Part shown: piece after piece, positions 16,493-25,148 of the stretch | Position numbering within the stretch: position 1 is the stretch's first letter | Layout: each line of letters starts with the position of its first letter | DNA from: Alistipes sp. CHKCI003 | GTDB taxonomy: Bacteria; Bacteroidota; Bacteroidia; Bacteroidales; Rikenellaceae | Direction of reading: 5' to 3' | Assembly (NCBI RefSeq): GCF_900021155.1 | Contig: NZ_FCNT01000050.1 | Location: 28,651-92,650 of the forward strand | DNA length: 64,000 nucleotides | The notes under the pieces: model-generated | The model's database searches: none | The model's input: the letters and a program-made list of their open reading frames with translations, nothing else | What the model was told of the DNA's origin: nothing | Made by a program: the position numbers and the translations under genes

Positions 16493-18988
16493 TCAGCGGC
16501 CCGTGCCGTTTGTCGGCCGCTGTTCTTTTGCGTGCCGCAGCCGTCGGACGGTCCCGACGGCGAGGACCGCACCCGCACCCGCGAGGATGACGAGCGACGA
16601 GAGGAGCGTTACCGCTTCGACCGCCCGCCAGCGAGGGGCCCGGAAGCGCCATTCGACGGTGTGCGTGCCTGCCGGCAGCTCCATGGCCCGCAGGACGTAG
16701 TCGGCGCGGAAGTAGGGGGCTTCGCGGCCGTCGACATAGGCCGTCCACCCTTTGTCGTAATAGATCTCCGAGAAGACCGCGACGGCCGGTGCGTCGGCCG
16801 TGTATTCGTAGCGGAGGTAGTTGGGCCGGTATTCCGCGAGCCGGATTTCGCCCGTTCCCTGCGGCCGTGCCTCTACGCCCGAGACCACCGCCGTGGTCTT
16901 GGTGTCGATGCGGCCCAGAAGGTCGATCTCCTCCTGCGGCGTCTTGGCGTTCGCGAGTTCGCCGACGAACCACGCGGCGCCGTTCTCCGTGCCGCGCCGC
17001 ACGGCGGTCGGCGTGCCGTCGTCCGAGGGCAGGATTTCGTAGCGTGTGTTGAGCATGTCCAGCACGTTCGGGTCGCGCAGCGACAGATAGCGGTCGATGA
17101 GGTCCTGATAGCGCGAGAGCTTGGCGCCGTGATAGCCTCCCACCGAGCGGTGGAAATAGGAGGTCGTGGCGTCGTTGAAGGGGCTCACCGTGAGGTTCAG
17201 CACGCGGAAGCCCGGCTCCTTGTCGGCGAGGATCTGCCGGTCGGCTTCGGTCGCTGCGATCCGACGGCGCTGCGGGGATACGAAACTGTCGTGCGGCAGG
17301 TAGCGCAGGTCGACGGGGATCAGATCCGCGGCGATGAGCAACGCGGCGGCCGCCGTGAGGAGGTATTTGCCGATGCGGCGTGCGGCATAGAGCCAGACGG
17401 CGCCCGCCGTCAGAACGATGAAGAGCAGCGAACGCCACGCATCGGCCTGCATGAGCGAGAGCCGTTCGGCGGCCATCGCATTGCCCAGTGCGAGACCCAT
17501 CTCCTCGGGCATGCCGCGGTCGATGTATTCCTGCATGCCCGCTTGCTGGAACATGTAGACGAACTGTTCGGTCATGAACGAAGCGCCCGTCTCGCGGCCG
17601 AAGTCGAAGAGCGCGCCGCCTGCGACGGCGAACAGCAGGCAGAGCCCGCCGGTGATGCCGGCGGCCCATGCGATCCCTCTGCGCAGGCGTCGGGGATCGA
17701 GATCGTCCTGCCACAGCCGCCAGAGCGCCAACGCACCCATGAGCGGTACGGTCCACTGCACCACGACGAGGGTCATCGAGACCGTGCGGAACTTGTTGTA
17801 GCCGGGCAGCAGCTTGAACATCAGCTCGGTGAACCACATGAAATTCTGGCCCCACGCCAGCAGGAGCATGAAGCCCGAGATGCCGAGGAGCCACCAGCGG
17901 TCGCGGCCGCGCACGAGGAAACAGCCCAGCACGGCGAGGAACACCGCGACGGCGCCCAGATAGGTCGGGCCGGCCGTGTAGGGCTGGTCGCCCCAGTAGG
18001 CGGGCAGCTGCTCCGCGACGGAGCCTTGCAGTCCGTATTCGTGCAGGGCGGCGGCCACGGGACCGTCGGCCGAGAAGCCCGAGCCGGAGTCGCCGCCCAT
18101 GAAGTCGGGGATCAGCAGGTTGAAACTCTCGGTTTTGCCGTAGCTCCATGCCGTGGCATAGTCGAGGGACAGTCCGTCGGAGGCGCTTTCGCTGCCGGAG
18201 GCCAGTTCCGAGCCGCCGCGTATGGTCTCCGGGGTGTGCTGGGCCGTGTACCACAGTGGCGAAAAGTTCGAGCCTACGGCCAGCACTCCTGCGCCCGCGA
18301 GCAGGGCCGTGCGCCGTGCGAAGTCGCGGAGCGTGCGTCCTTTCGCGGCTGCGACGAGTTCGGCGATCCAGAGGGCTGCCATCGCCAGCAGGAAGTAATA
18401 GGTGATCTGCGGATGGTTGGCGCCGATTTCGAGCGAGGCGAAGAGGGCCGTCAGGGCCGCGCCGGCCCACATATTTCCCCGGAGCGTCATCCATGCTCCG
18501 CCCATCATCAGCGGAGCGTAGACCGCAGCCCACATCTTGGTGATGTGTCCGGCGCCGATGATGAGGAAGAAGTAGGTCGAAAGCCCGTAGGCGAGCGCAC
18601 CCGCTGCGGCGACCCACGGACCGACGCCCACGATCAGCAGCATGATCCACATGGCCGTCGAGGCGAAGAAGAGGAAGGCGGCGGGGGTGTCGAGCAGGCG
18701 GACGACCGGTGCGGCCGCCTCCTTGACGAGCTGGGCCGGATAGGCCACGTTGATCAGGTAGGCCGGCATGCCGCCGAACATGTTGCCCGTCCACTGGGGG
18801 TCTTCGCCCGTCGCGGCGCGGTTGTCGCGGATGTCCTTGGTCATTCCTTCGTACTGCACCACGTCGTGCTGGGGCAGCACCTCGCCGCCGAACTGCGGGG
18901 CGAAGCAGACGACGCTGACGAGGAGGAAGAGCAGCAGAGCCGCTGCCGCGGAGCCTGCTTGGGCGAGAGCCGGTTTCGGAAATTTCAT
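16493..18988 (-). CDS. YfhO family multi-spanning membrane protein
   Basis: An 831-residue polytopic protein with about a dozen hydrophobic segments followed by a soluble C-terminal part and a last helix (LLSSLVILAGAGAVLAVG). Features of the YfhO family are PQHDVVQYEGMTKDIRDN after the first helix, GNMFGGMPAYL, and a C-terminal VVSGVEARPQGTGEIRLAEY/FSEIYYDKGWTAYVDG region. Family members in Gram-positive bacteria act in glycosylation of cell-wall polymers; in Bacteroidota the substrate is not known. It has its own promoter at 19012-19019, divergent from the polyprenyl synthase. Confidence 0.88.
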   Translation of the reverse strand: MKFPKPALAQAGSAAAALLLFLLVSVVCFAPQFGGEVLPQHDVVQYEGMTKDIRDNRAATGEDPQWTGNMFGGMPAYLINVAYPAQLVKEAAAPVVRLLDTPAAFLFFASTAMWIMLLIVGVGPWVAAAGALAYGLSTYFFLIIGAGHITKMWAAVYAPLMMGGAWMTLRGNMWAGAALTALFASLEIGANHPQITYYFLLAMAALWIAELVAAAKGRTLRDFARRTALLAGAGVLAVGSNFSPLWYTAQHTPETIRGGSELASGSESASDGLSLDYATAWSYGKTESFNLLIPDFMGGDSGSGFSADGPVAAALHEYGLQGSVAEQLPAYWGDQPYTAGPTYLGAVAVFLAVLGCFLVRGRDRWWLLGISGFMLLLAWGQNFMWFTELMFKLLPGYNKFRTVSMTLVVVQWTVPLMGALALWRLWQDDLDPRRLRRGIAWAAGITGGLCLLFAVAGGALFDFGRETGASFMTEQFVYMFQQAGMQEYIDRGMPEEMGLALGNAMAAERLSLMQADAWRSLLFIVLTAGAVWLYAARRIGKYLLTAAAALLIAADLIPVDLRYLPHDSFVSPQRRRIAATEADRQILADKEPGFRVLNLTVSPFNDATTSYFHRSVGGYHGAKLSRYQDLIDRYLSLRDPNVLDMLNTRYEILPSDDGTPTAVRRGTENGAAWFVGELANAKTPQEEIDLLGRIDTKTTAVVSGVEARPQGTGEIRLAEYRPNYLRYEYTADAPAVAVFSEIYYDKGWTAYVDGREAPYFRADYVLRAMELPAGTHTVEWRFRAPRWRAVEAVTLLSSLVILAGAGAVLAVGTVRRLRHAKEQRPTNGTGR

Positions 18989-19011
18989 CGTTTCAAGGCT
19001 TAATCGGGGTA

Positions 19012-19044
19012 CAAAGGTACGAATAAGTCGAGCGCAAAAGCAAA
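19012..19044 (-). promoter_or_regulatory. Promoter for the YfhO-like gene
   Basis: Minus-strand -7 element TACCTTTG (19012-19019) with a TTTG at 19041-19044 as -33 box, spacer 21 bp; a second TTTG occurs at 19035-19038. It ends 23 bp before the start codon, the normal Bacteroidota geometry. Confidence 0.75.
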
Positions 19045-19145
19045 TTTATTTGCTTTATTTGCGTTCTGCCGGGCGGGAATGCCCCGGGGGCATGCCGGAG
19101 GTGCGAAAAAAACAGGAGCATGCAGGGGCGTATGTGAAAAATGAC

Positions 19146-19153
19146 TATCTTTG
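19146..19153 (+). promoter_or_regulatory. Promoter -7 element (TATCTTTG) for the polyprenyl synthase
   Basis: Perfect TAnnTTTG 27 bp before ATG 19180. Because transcription would begin just after it, an upstream in-frame ATG at 19141 cannot be the start; this decides the start of the gene. No clear -33 box. Confidence 0.7.
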
Positions 19154-19179
19154 CATGGTTAATTCTGCAAATCTCTTTT

Positions 19180-20166
19180 ATGGTAACACTCGAGGCTATC
19201 CGCCAACCCGTCGAACGGGATCTGCAAGCGTTCGATGCGTTCGTGGCCCAGAATATCAGCGCCGAGGGGGAGCTTTTGTCCGATATGTTGCGTTACGCCC
19301 TCTCTTCGCGCGGCAAGGGAATCCGTCCCACGATCGTGATGCTTTCGGCGGCGCTGAACGCTCCTCGGGGAGTTGCGGCCGGACGCCGGGTCCATCTCGC
19401 GGCGATGCTCGTGGAGATGATCCATGTGGCGTCGCTCATCCACGACGACGTGATCGACGAGTCGGACACGCGCCGCGGACGCCCTTCGGTCAACGCCCGC
19501 TGGCAGTCGCATCGCGCCGTACTGCTGGGCGACTACATTCTCGCACGGAATCTGAGCATCGGCATGTCCAGCGGCCAGTACGATCTGGTAACGCACGTCT
19601 GCAATTCGATGGCCACGCTCTGCGAGGGAGAGGCTCTGCAAAGCGATTGCGCGGCGCGGCACGACATGACGCGCCGCGACTATTTCGACATCATCCATAA
19701 AAAGACGGCGAGCCTGATCGCGGTCAGCGCTTCGGCCGGTGCGATGGCCGCCGGCGCATCGCAGGAGCGGGTGGCGCTCATGCACCGCTTCGGCGAGGCG
19801 GTGGGCATGGCCTTTCAGATTCAGGACGACATTCTCGATTATACGCGCACGGCCCATACGGGCAAGCCGGCCAATAACGACCTGCGCGAAGGCAAGATCA
19901 CGCTCCCGTTGCTGGCGGTGCTGGAGCGTACGGACGGCGACCGCCGCCGCGAACTGCTCGCGAAACTCGCATCGTGCGGGCGGGACGAGGCGGCGGTGGA
20001 GTATTTGCAGCGGATCGTGGAGAACGGGGGCGGGCTCACGGCCGCAGCCGAGGTGATGCGCGGCTATTTGGCGAAGGCGACCGATATGCTCGCCGGATAC
20101 GAGGCGTGCCCCGCGCGTTCGGCGCTGGCGGACCTCTGCCTTTATATCGCGGAACGCGACCGGTGA
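19180..20166 (+). CDS. Polyprenyl (trans-isoprenyl) diphosphate synthase
   Basis: Condenses isopentenyl diphosphate units onto an allylic primer to give the long prenyl tail of menaquinone. From ATG 19180 the protein has 328 residues, with the first Asp-rich motif DDVID (residues 89-93), then KTASLIAVSASAGA, and the second Asp-rich motif in FQIQDDILDYT followed by GKPANNDLREGKITLPLL. The absence of bulky-residue information does not allow chain length to be stated (octaprenyl-type IspB is the best analogue). menA, which would use the product, lies 5 kb away. Confidence 0.93.
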   Translation: MVTLEAIRQPVERDLQAFDAFVAQNISAEGELLSDMLRYALSSRGKGIRPTIVMLSAALNAPRGVAAGRRVHLAAMLVEMIHVASLIHDDVIDESDTRRGRPSVNARWQSHRAVLLGDYILARNLSIGMSSGQYDLVTHVCNSMATLCEGEALQSDCAARHDMTRRDYFDIIHKKTASLIAVSASAGAMAAGASQERVALMHRFGEAVGMAFQIQDDILDYTRTAHTGKPANNDLREGKITLPLLAVLERTDGDRRRELLAKLASCGRDEAAVEYLQRIVENGGGLTAAAEVMRGYLAKATDMLAGYEACPARSALADLCLYIAERDR

Positions 20167-20271
20167 TCCGCCTGCGGTGGGGGCGTGGAGCGGCGGAGAC
20201 GATGGCATGCTGCGGGCCGGTAGCGTACGTACCGGCGAAAAAAGAGGTTGGTTGGTAAGGGATACGGACGT

Positions 20272-20280
20272 CCCCCCCCC
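20272..20280. repeat. C9 homopolymer tract
   Basis: Nine consecutive C, 88 bp upstream of the start of the sugar MFS transporter, in the probable promoter/leader region. Confidence 0.8.
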
Positions 20281-20368
20281 GGCCCGGTCGGGGCTTCGCG
20301 CGGAAGCGCCGTGGCGGGGAGACGGCTGCAAGAATGATGAGACTATAATATTAAATCAAAACAGTAGT

Positions 20369-21646
20369 ATGGAACAACACAAGAAAAACTACACGCTGCC
20401 CATCATCATGATGTTCGCGCTGTTCGCCATGATCTCGTTCGTTACGGGGCTCGCCAATCCGATGGGCGTGATCCTGAAGAACCAGTTCGCCGTCCCCAAC
20501 TGGATGTCGCAGCTGGGCAATGCGGCCAATTTCATCGCCTATGCCTTCATGGGGCTGCCTGCGGGGCTCATGCTGCAGCGCATCGGCTATAAGAAGACGG
20601 CGCTGGCGGCGGTCGCCGTGGGATTCGTCGGCGTCGGCATACAGTACTTGTCGAGTCTGGCGGGCGAATCGGGCTTCGCGGTCTATCTGGCCGGCGCGTT
20701 CGTTTCGGGCTTTTCGATGTGCATGCTCAATACGGTGGTCAACCCCATGCTCAATACGCTGGGCGGCGGCGGCAAGCGCGGCAACCAGCTCATACAGTTC
20801 GGCGGTACGCTCAACTCGCTCTCGGCGACGATCGTTCCGGTGCTCGTGGGCTATCTGATGGGCAACGCCGCTTCGGCCACCATCGGCGACGCCGCGCCGG
20901 CCATGTTCATCGCCATGGGTATCTTCGCCGTGGTGTTCGTCGTGCTGCTTTCGATGCGGATTCCCGAGCCCTACGGCGTTACGTCGGAGAAGAAGGCCGA
21001 ACGGAACGAGCACAGCGCCATGTCGTTCCGCCACTTCGTGCTCGGGACGATCGCCATCTTCGTCTATGTGGGCGTCGAGGTGGGCATCCCCAACTTCATG
21101 AATCTCTACGCCACCTCGGACCTCGGCATCAGCGCCACGGTCGCCGGCGCGCTCGTCGGGACCTATTGGTTCCTGATGCTCGTCGGCCGTTTCGCGGGCG
21201 GCATGATCGGCGCGAAATTTTCGAGCCGTGCGATGATCACGACGGTCGCTTCGCTGGGGATCGTACTGATTCTGCTGGCCGTGTTCCTGCCTCGGGACAT
21301 CATGGTGAGCATGCCCGTCTTCCGCGAGGACATTTCGTTCGGACTTTTCGAAGTGCCGATCGGCGTCATGTTCTTCGTGCTGTGCGGCCTCTGTACGTCG
21401 GTGATGTGGGGGGGTATCTTCAACATGGCCGTCGAAGGGCTTGGCAAATACACTTCGGCCGCCTCGGGCATCTTCATGATGATGGTCTGCGGCGGCGGCA
21501 TCCTGCCGCTCGTTCAGGGCGTCGTGGCCGACTCGGCAGGCTATCTGACCAGCTATCTGGTGGTGCTGGCCGGACTGGCCTACATCCTCTACTATGCGTT
21601 GTTCGGATCGAAGAATGTCAACCGGGATATTCCGGTGGGCGACTGA
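20369..21646 (+). CDS. Sugar:H+ symporter, FucP/FHS-type MFS transporter
   Basis: Predicted inner-membrane transporter of the fucose-galactose-glucose/H+ symporter family. From ATG 20369 the protein has 425 residues and about twelve hydrophobic helices. Family traits are FVTGLANPMGVILKNQF in helix 1, NFIAYAFMGLPAGLMLQRIGYKK, FVSGFSMCMLNTVVNPMLNTLG with the conserved asparagines in helix 4, and GGTLNSLSATIVPVL. Substrate cannot be assigned; no sugar-catabolic genes are adjacent. The leader is about 200 bp and contains a C9 tract. Confidence 0.9.
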   Translation: MEQHKKNYTLPIIMMFALFAMISFVTGLANPMGVILKNQFAVPNWMSQLGNAANFIAYAFMGLPAGLMLQRIGYKKTALAAVAVGFVGVGIQYLSSLAGESGFAVYLAGAFVSGFSMCMLNTVVNPMLNTLGGGGKRGNQLIQFGGTLNSLSATIVPVLVGYLMGNAASATIGDAAPAMFIAMGIFAVVFVVLLSMRIPEPYGVTSEKKAERNEHSAMSFRHFVLGTIAIFVYVGVEVGIPNFMNLYATSDLGISATVAGALVGTYWFLMLVGRFAGGMIGAKFSSRAMITTVASLGIVLILLAVFLPRDIMVSMPVFREDISFGLFEVPIGVMFFVLCGLCTSVMWGGIFNMAVEGLGKYTSAASGIFMMMVCGGGILPLVQGVVADSAGYLTSYLVVLAGLAYILYYALFGSKNVNRDIPVGD

Positions 21647-22064
21647 TTTTCCGAAACGGGAAGGCGTTTCGAGGCGCCTGTTCGGATGAGAATCACCCTC
21701 GTCGGAGTCGTTTCCGGCGGGGGTGCGATCGTAATGAACGGATGCGTCGCACGGTTGGGTTTTCTGCTGAAGAGACATTCGACAGGCAGGCGGAAGCTCC
21801 CGAAAGAATTTCCGGTGTCCGAAGACGTATGACGCTCTCTTACGTCGTTTCCGGAGGAATCCTTACTCTTCGGGACGGGCCTTGCGGCCTCGATCGGCGG
21901 AACCAATTTTGGGAAGATTCCGATCCGGAGCCTGCCGCGGTCTATGGATGCCTGACAGGAATCGGAGCCGGAAACGCTCGAAGTGCCGCCATGCGGCTGC
22001 CGGCGCGGCCGCATGCTCTCCGGCACTCTTTTCCGCTGCGGGCGAAAGACGATCGCTGCGATCC
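21647..22064. other. Intergenic region between convergent genes, nothing recognised
   Basis: About 420 bp separating the convergent transporter and RelA/SpoT genes. A 7-bp stem (21652-21658 with 21665-21671) right after the transporter stop could be a weak terminator but lacks a T-run. No gene is supported. Confidence 0.45.
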
Positions 22065-24278
22065 TCAGTTGCGGATGCGATAGGCTTTCTGCACGCCTTT
22101 GATCCGCAGGATCGAGCGGATCAGACGCTCTGCGACGGCCGTGTCCGGTACTTCGACGCTGACTGTGCCGGTCGCCGTGCCGTCTTCGGTCGAGAAGTTC
22201 ATCGAGCGGATGTCGAGCCCGTGATCGCGGCTGATGACCTCGGTGATGCGGTTGCCGATGCCCGTGAGGTCGGCCGCCACGATGCGGATCGTGAGGCGGA
22301 ATGCTCCCTCGGCCTCCGAACGCCAGCGTGCTTCGATGATGCGGTAGGGGTAGTTTTCGCGCATGCGGCGGGCGTTGGGGCAGTCGGTGCGGTGGATCGT
22401 GATGCCGGCGTGGATCGTGATGAACCCGAACACTTCGTCGCCCCGGATGGGATTGCAGCAGCGGGCCAGTTTATATTCGATGTGGTTGATCCGGTCGTCG
22501 ATCACCAACGCATCGCTGTGAGGTGTCTGAGGCGCATGCGCAGCGTCCTGTTCGCGGGCCGCCGTTTTCTGGCGGTCGGCTTCGGCCGCTGCCGCGCGGC
22601 GCTCCTCTGAGGCGGTTCCCGTAAGTTCGCGCGTGAGCAGCTCCTTCACGGTTCCGAGTTCGAGCCGTTGCGTGGCGATGAGGCCGTAGACCTCGGTCCC
22701 GGTCTTCAGCTTGTAGTATTTGCCCAGAAAAGCCACCGCTTCGTCGATGGTGTAGGGCATTTTCCAGTTCTTGAGTTTGCGTTCGAGCTCTTCGCGCCCC
22801 ATGCGGGCGTGCTTGGCCTGCTCCTCGCGCAGGTATGCCTTGATCCGGTTGCGGGCCTTGGACGTAACGACGAATCCCAGCCAGTCGGCCTTGGGGGTCT
22901 GGTTCTTTTGAGTGAGGACCTCCACGATGTCGCCGTTGCGGAGTACCTCGCGGATCGGTACGGCGCGGTTGTTCACCTTGCCGCCCACGCAGGTGGCGCC
23001 GAGCGCCGTGTGGATGTCGAAGGCGAAGTCGAGCAGCGTGGCCCCTTCGGGCAGCTTGCGCAGATCGCCGTTGGGCGTGAAGGCGAAGACCTCGCCCGAA
23101 GCGGGTTTGGCGTCGAAGCGCTGGGCCAGCGCATGAGGCGTCTCTTCGATCAGTTCGCGCAGCTGGCTGAGCCACTCTTCGCTCGTGCGGGCCCCCTGAT
23201 TGACGCCCTTGTAGCGCCAGTGGGCGGCGATGCCGCGTTCGGCCACGGCGTCCATGCGCTCGGTGCGGATCTGCACTTCGACCCACCGGCCTTCGGCCGA
23301 CACGGTGGTGTGCAGCGACTCGTAGCCGTTGGACTTGGGGATCGAGATCCAGTCGCGCATGCGGTTGGGGTTGGGCGTGTAGAAATCCGTTACTACGGAG
23401 TAGACCGTCCAGCACTGCTGCTTTTCCTGCTCGGGAGGGCAGTCGATGATGATGCGGATGGCGAAGATGTCGTAGACGCCCTCGAACGGGACGCGCTGTT
23501 TGCGCATCTTGCTCCAGATCGAGAAGACCGACTTGGTGCGGCTCTTCACGTGATAGCGGATGCCCGTGCGGTCGAGCCGTTCGGTTACGGGCCGCAGAAA
23601 ACGGTCGATGAAAGCCTTGCGTTCCTCCTCGGTCTCGGCGAGTTTGTCCACGATGCGGGCATAGTCCCGCGGTTCGAGGTATTTGAGCGCGATGTCTTCG
23701 AGTTCGCTCTTGATGTTGTAGAGGCCGAGTTTATGGGCGATCTGGGCATAGAGATTCAGGCTCTCCCAACTCTTCCTGCGCCATTTCTCGCGCGGGAAGA
23801 TGGCCAGCGAGCGCATCACTTCGAGCCGGTCGGCCAGCTTGATGAGAATCACGCGCGGGTCTTCGGAGTAGGCGACGATCAGGTCGCGGAAGTTGTCGAT
23901 CTGCGCCTTGTCGATTTTCAGCTTCGTCTCGGAGATGTTGCAGAGCCCCATCGTGATGCCGACGACCTCCGCTCCGAAGGATTCGCGGATGCGGGCCGTA
24001 AGTGCGGTGAATTCTTTGGTGCCGAGCGACTTGTGTGCGATGCGCACCACGTCGTGCAGAAGGGTCGCTACGACCGGGTTGCATTCCAGCCCCACTTCGC
24101 CGAGCACGATGCAGGCCACGGCGGCTGCGTGGTCCAGCAGCGGCGTACCGTCGTAGCGGGTCCGGCCGGCGAGTGCGCCGGCGGCGTATTCCAAGGCACG
24201 GTCCACCGTCGCCGCACTCTCGGCCGAGAAGCCGGTCCGTGCGAGGTCGCGCAATTTGTCGTAACGTGTAACGTCCAT
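22065..24278 (-). CDS. RelA/SpoT family (p)ppGpp synthetase with degenerate hydrolase domain
   Basis: Long RSH protein of 737 residues. The synthetase region looks intact (RTKSVFSIWSKM, GVYDIFAIRIIID, PKSNGYESLHTTV, WVEVQIRT). A TGS domain (FAFTPNGDLRKLPEGATLLDFAF) and a C-terminal ACT domain follow. In the N-terminal HD domain His50 and His75-Asp76 remain, but the Glu-Asp pair expected after HDxx is Arg79-Ile80, and the expected His-Asn of DRLHNMR is Glu153-Val154. The hydrolase is therefore probably dead and the protein a RelA-like synthetase (inference). It has its own promoter at 24306-24313. Confidence 0.93.
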   Translation of the reverse strand: MDVTRYDKLRDLARTGFSAESAATVDRALEYAAGALAGRTRYDGTPLLDHAAAVACIVLGEVGLECNPVVATLLHDVVRIAHKSLGTKEFTALTARIRESFGAEVVGITMGLCNISETKLKIDKAQIDNFRDLIVAYSEDPRVILIKLADRLEVMRSLAIFPREKWRRKSWESLNLYAQIAHKLGLYNIKSELEDIALKYLEPRDYARIVDKLAETEEERKAFIDRFLRPVTERLDRTGIRYHVKSRTKSVFSIWSKMRKQRVPFEGVYDIFAIRIIIDCPPEQEKQQCWTVYSVVTDFYTPNPNRMRDWISIPKSNGYESLHTTVSAEGRWVEVQIRTERMDAVAERGIAAHWRYKGVNQGARTSEEWLSQLRELIEETPHALAQRFDAKPASGEVFAFTPNGDLRKLPEGATLLDFAFDIHTALGATCVGGKVNNRAVPIREVLRNGDIVEVLTQKNQTPKADWLGFVVTSKARNRIKAYLREEQAKHARMGREELERKLKNWKMPYTIDEAVAFLGKYYKLKTGTEVYGLIATQRLELGTVKELLTRELTGTASEERRAAAAEADRQKTAAREQDAAHAPQTPHSDALVIDDRINHIEYKLARCCNPIRGDEVFGFITIHAGITIHRTDCPNARRMRENYPYRIIEARWRSEAEGAFRLTIRIVAADLTGIGNRITEVISRDHGLDIRSMNFSTEDGTATGTVSVEVPDTAVAERLIRSILRIKGVQKAYRIRN

Positions 24279-24305
24279 TCTATACCAACCTTATACCCTC
24301 GCAGA

Positions 24306-24313
24306 CAAAGATA
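24306..24313 (-). promoter_or_regulatory. Promoter -7 element (TATCTTTG) for the RelA/SpoT gene
   Basis: Minus-strand TATCTTTG ending 28 bp before the start codon. It is only 13 bp from the divergent plus-strand -7 element at 24327-24334, so the two promoters overlap. Confidence 0.7.
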
Positions 24314-24326
24314 AGAAAAAAATCGC

Positions 24327-24334
24327 TATTTTTG
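24327..24334 (+). promoter_or_regulatory. Promoter -7 element (TATTTTTG) for the hemolysin III-like gene
   Basis: Plus-strand TAnnTTTG, divergent from and interlocked with the RelA/SpoT promoter. The downstream start at 24465 leaves a leader of about 125 nt. Confidence 0.55.
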
Positions 24335-24464
24335 AAGCGCAGCCGGTGTGCGGCCGGCCGCGGCCGTGCGGCGGCGTGGCCGGGTGCCTCTGAGGGGCGG
24401 GATGCTGTTGGCCGCGTCGGCTGCGGGCGGGGCACCGCCGGAAAACGAACGCCTTGCGGAAGGC

Positions 24465-25148
24465 ATGAACGAATCGTCGGAAAGTATGGAACGGGAAAAA
24501 ACGAAAAGGGTCTACGTACCTACGCGGGGCGAGGAGATCGCCAATACGCTGACACACGGCGTCATGTCGCTCGTCGCGCTGGCGGCGCTGCCGTTCGCGG
24601 CGGTTTGGGCCTACGTCCGCGATCCCGAGCCGGTCGTGGCGGCCGTCTCGGTGAGCGTCTTCGTGATCTCGATTTTTCTGATGCTGCTCGCATCGACGCT
24701 CTACCATTCGATGCCTCCTGCGTCGAAGCACAAGGCCGTGTTCCATGTCCTCGACCACATTTGCATCTTCGTCGCCATCGCCGGCACCTATACGCCGATC
24801 GCTCTCGTGGTGATCGGCGGCTGGCAGGGCATCTTCATCGCCGCGCTGCAATGGACGATGGTGCTCTTCGGCATCTTCTACAAATCGCTGTCGAAACGCC
24901 CGATTCCGGCCCTGAGCCTTACGATCTACCTCGTGATGGGATGGACGATCGTCTTTTTCCTCCCGACCTTCGTGCGTCATGCTTCGGTGCCGCTGCTGGC
25001 GCTGATCGCCGCTGGCGGCCTTTGCTATACGTTCGGTGCGTGGATCTATGCGAATAAGGGATTCCGCTATCACCACATGGTCTGGCATCTGACGATCGAC
25101 CTCGGTGCGCTCTGCCATTTCGCAGGGATCGTCTTTTTCCTCTACTGA
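24465..25148 (+). CDS. Hemolysin III / PAQR-like membrane protein
   Basis: Seven-helix membrane protein of the HlyIII (YqfA, PAQR-like) family. Conserved features are EEIANTLTHGVMSL before helix 1, ASTLYHSMPP, LDHICIFVAIAGTYTPIAL and the C-terminal YHHMVWHLTIDLGALCHF; the His, Ser and Asp residues in these match the predicted metal site of the superfamily. I chose ATG 24465 (227 aa, MNESSESM); ATG 24486 is also possible, and longer starts run into GC-rich non-coding-like sequence. The true function of bacterial members is unsettled; the haemolysin name is historical. The stop overlaps convergent menA by 7 bp. Confidence 0.88.
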   Translation: MNESSESMEREKTKRVYVPTRGEEIANTLTHGVMSLVALAALPFAAVWAYVRDPEPVVAAVSVSVFVISIFLMLLASTLYHSMPPASKHKAVFHVLDHICIFVAIAGTYTPIALVVIGGWQGIFIAALQWTMVLFGIFYKSLSKRPIPALSLTIYLVMGWTIVFFLPTFVRHASVPLLALIAAGGLCYTFGAWIYANKGFRYHHMVWHLTIDLGALCHFAGIVFFLY

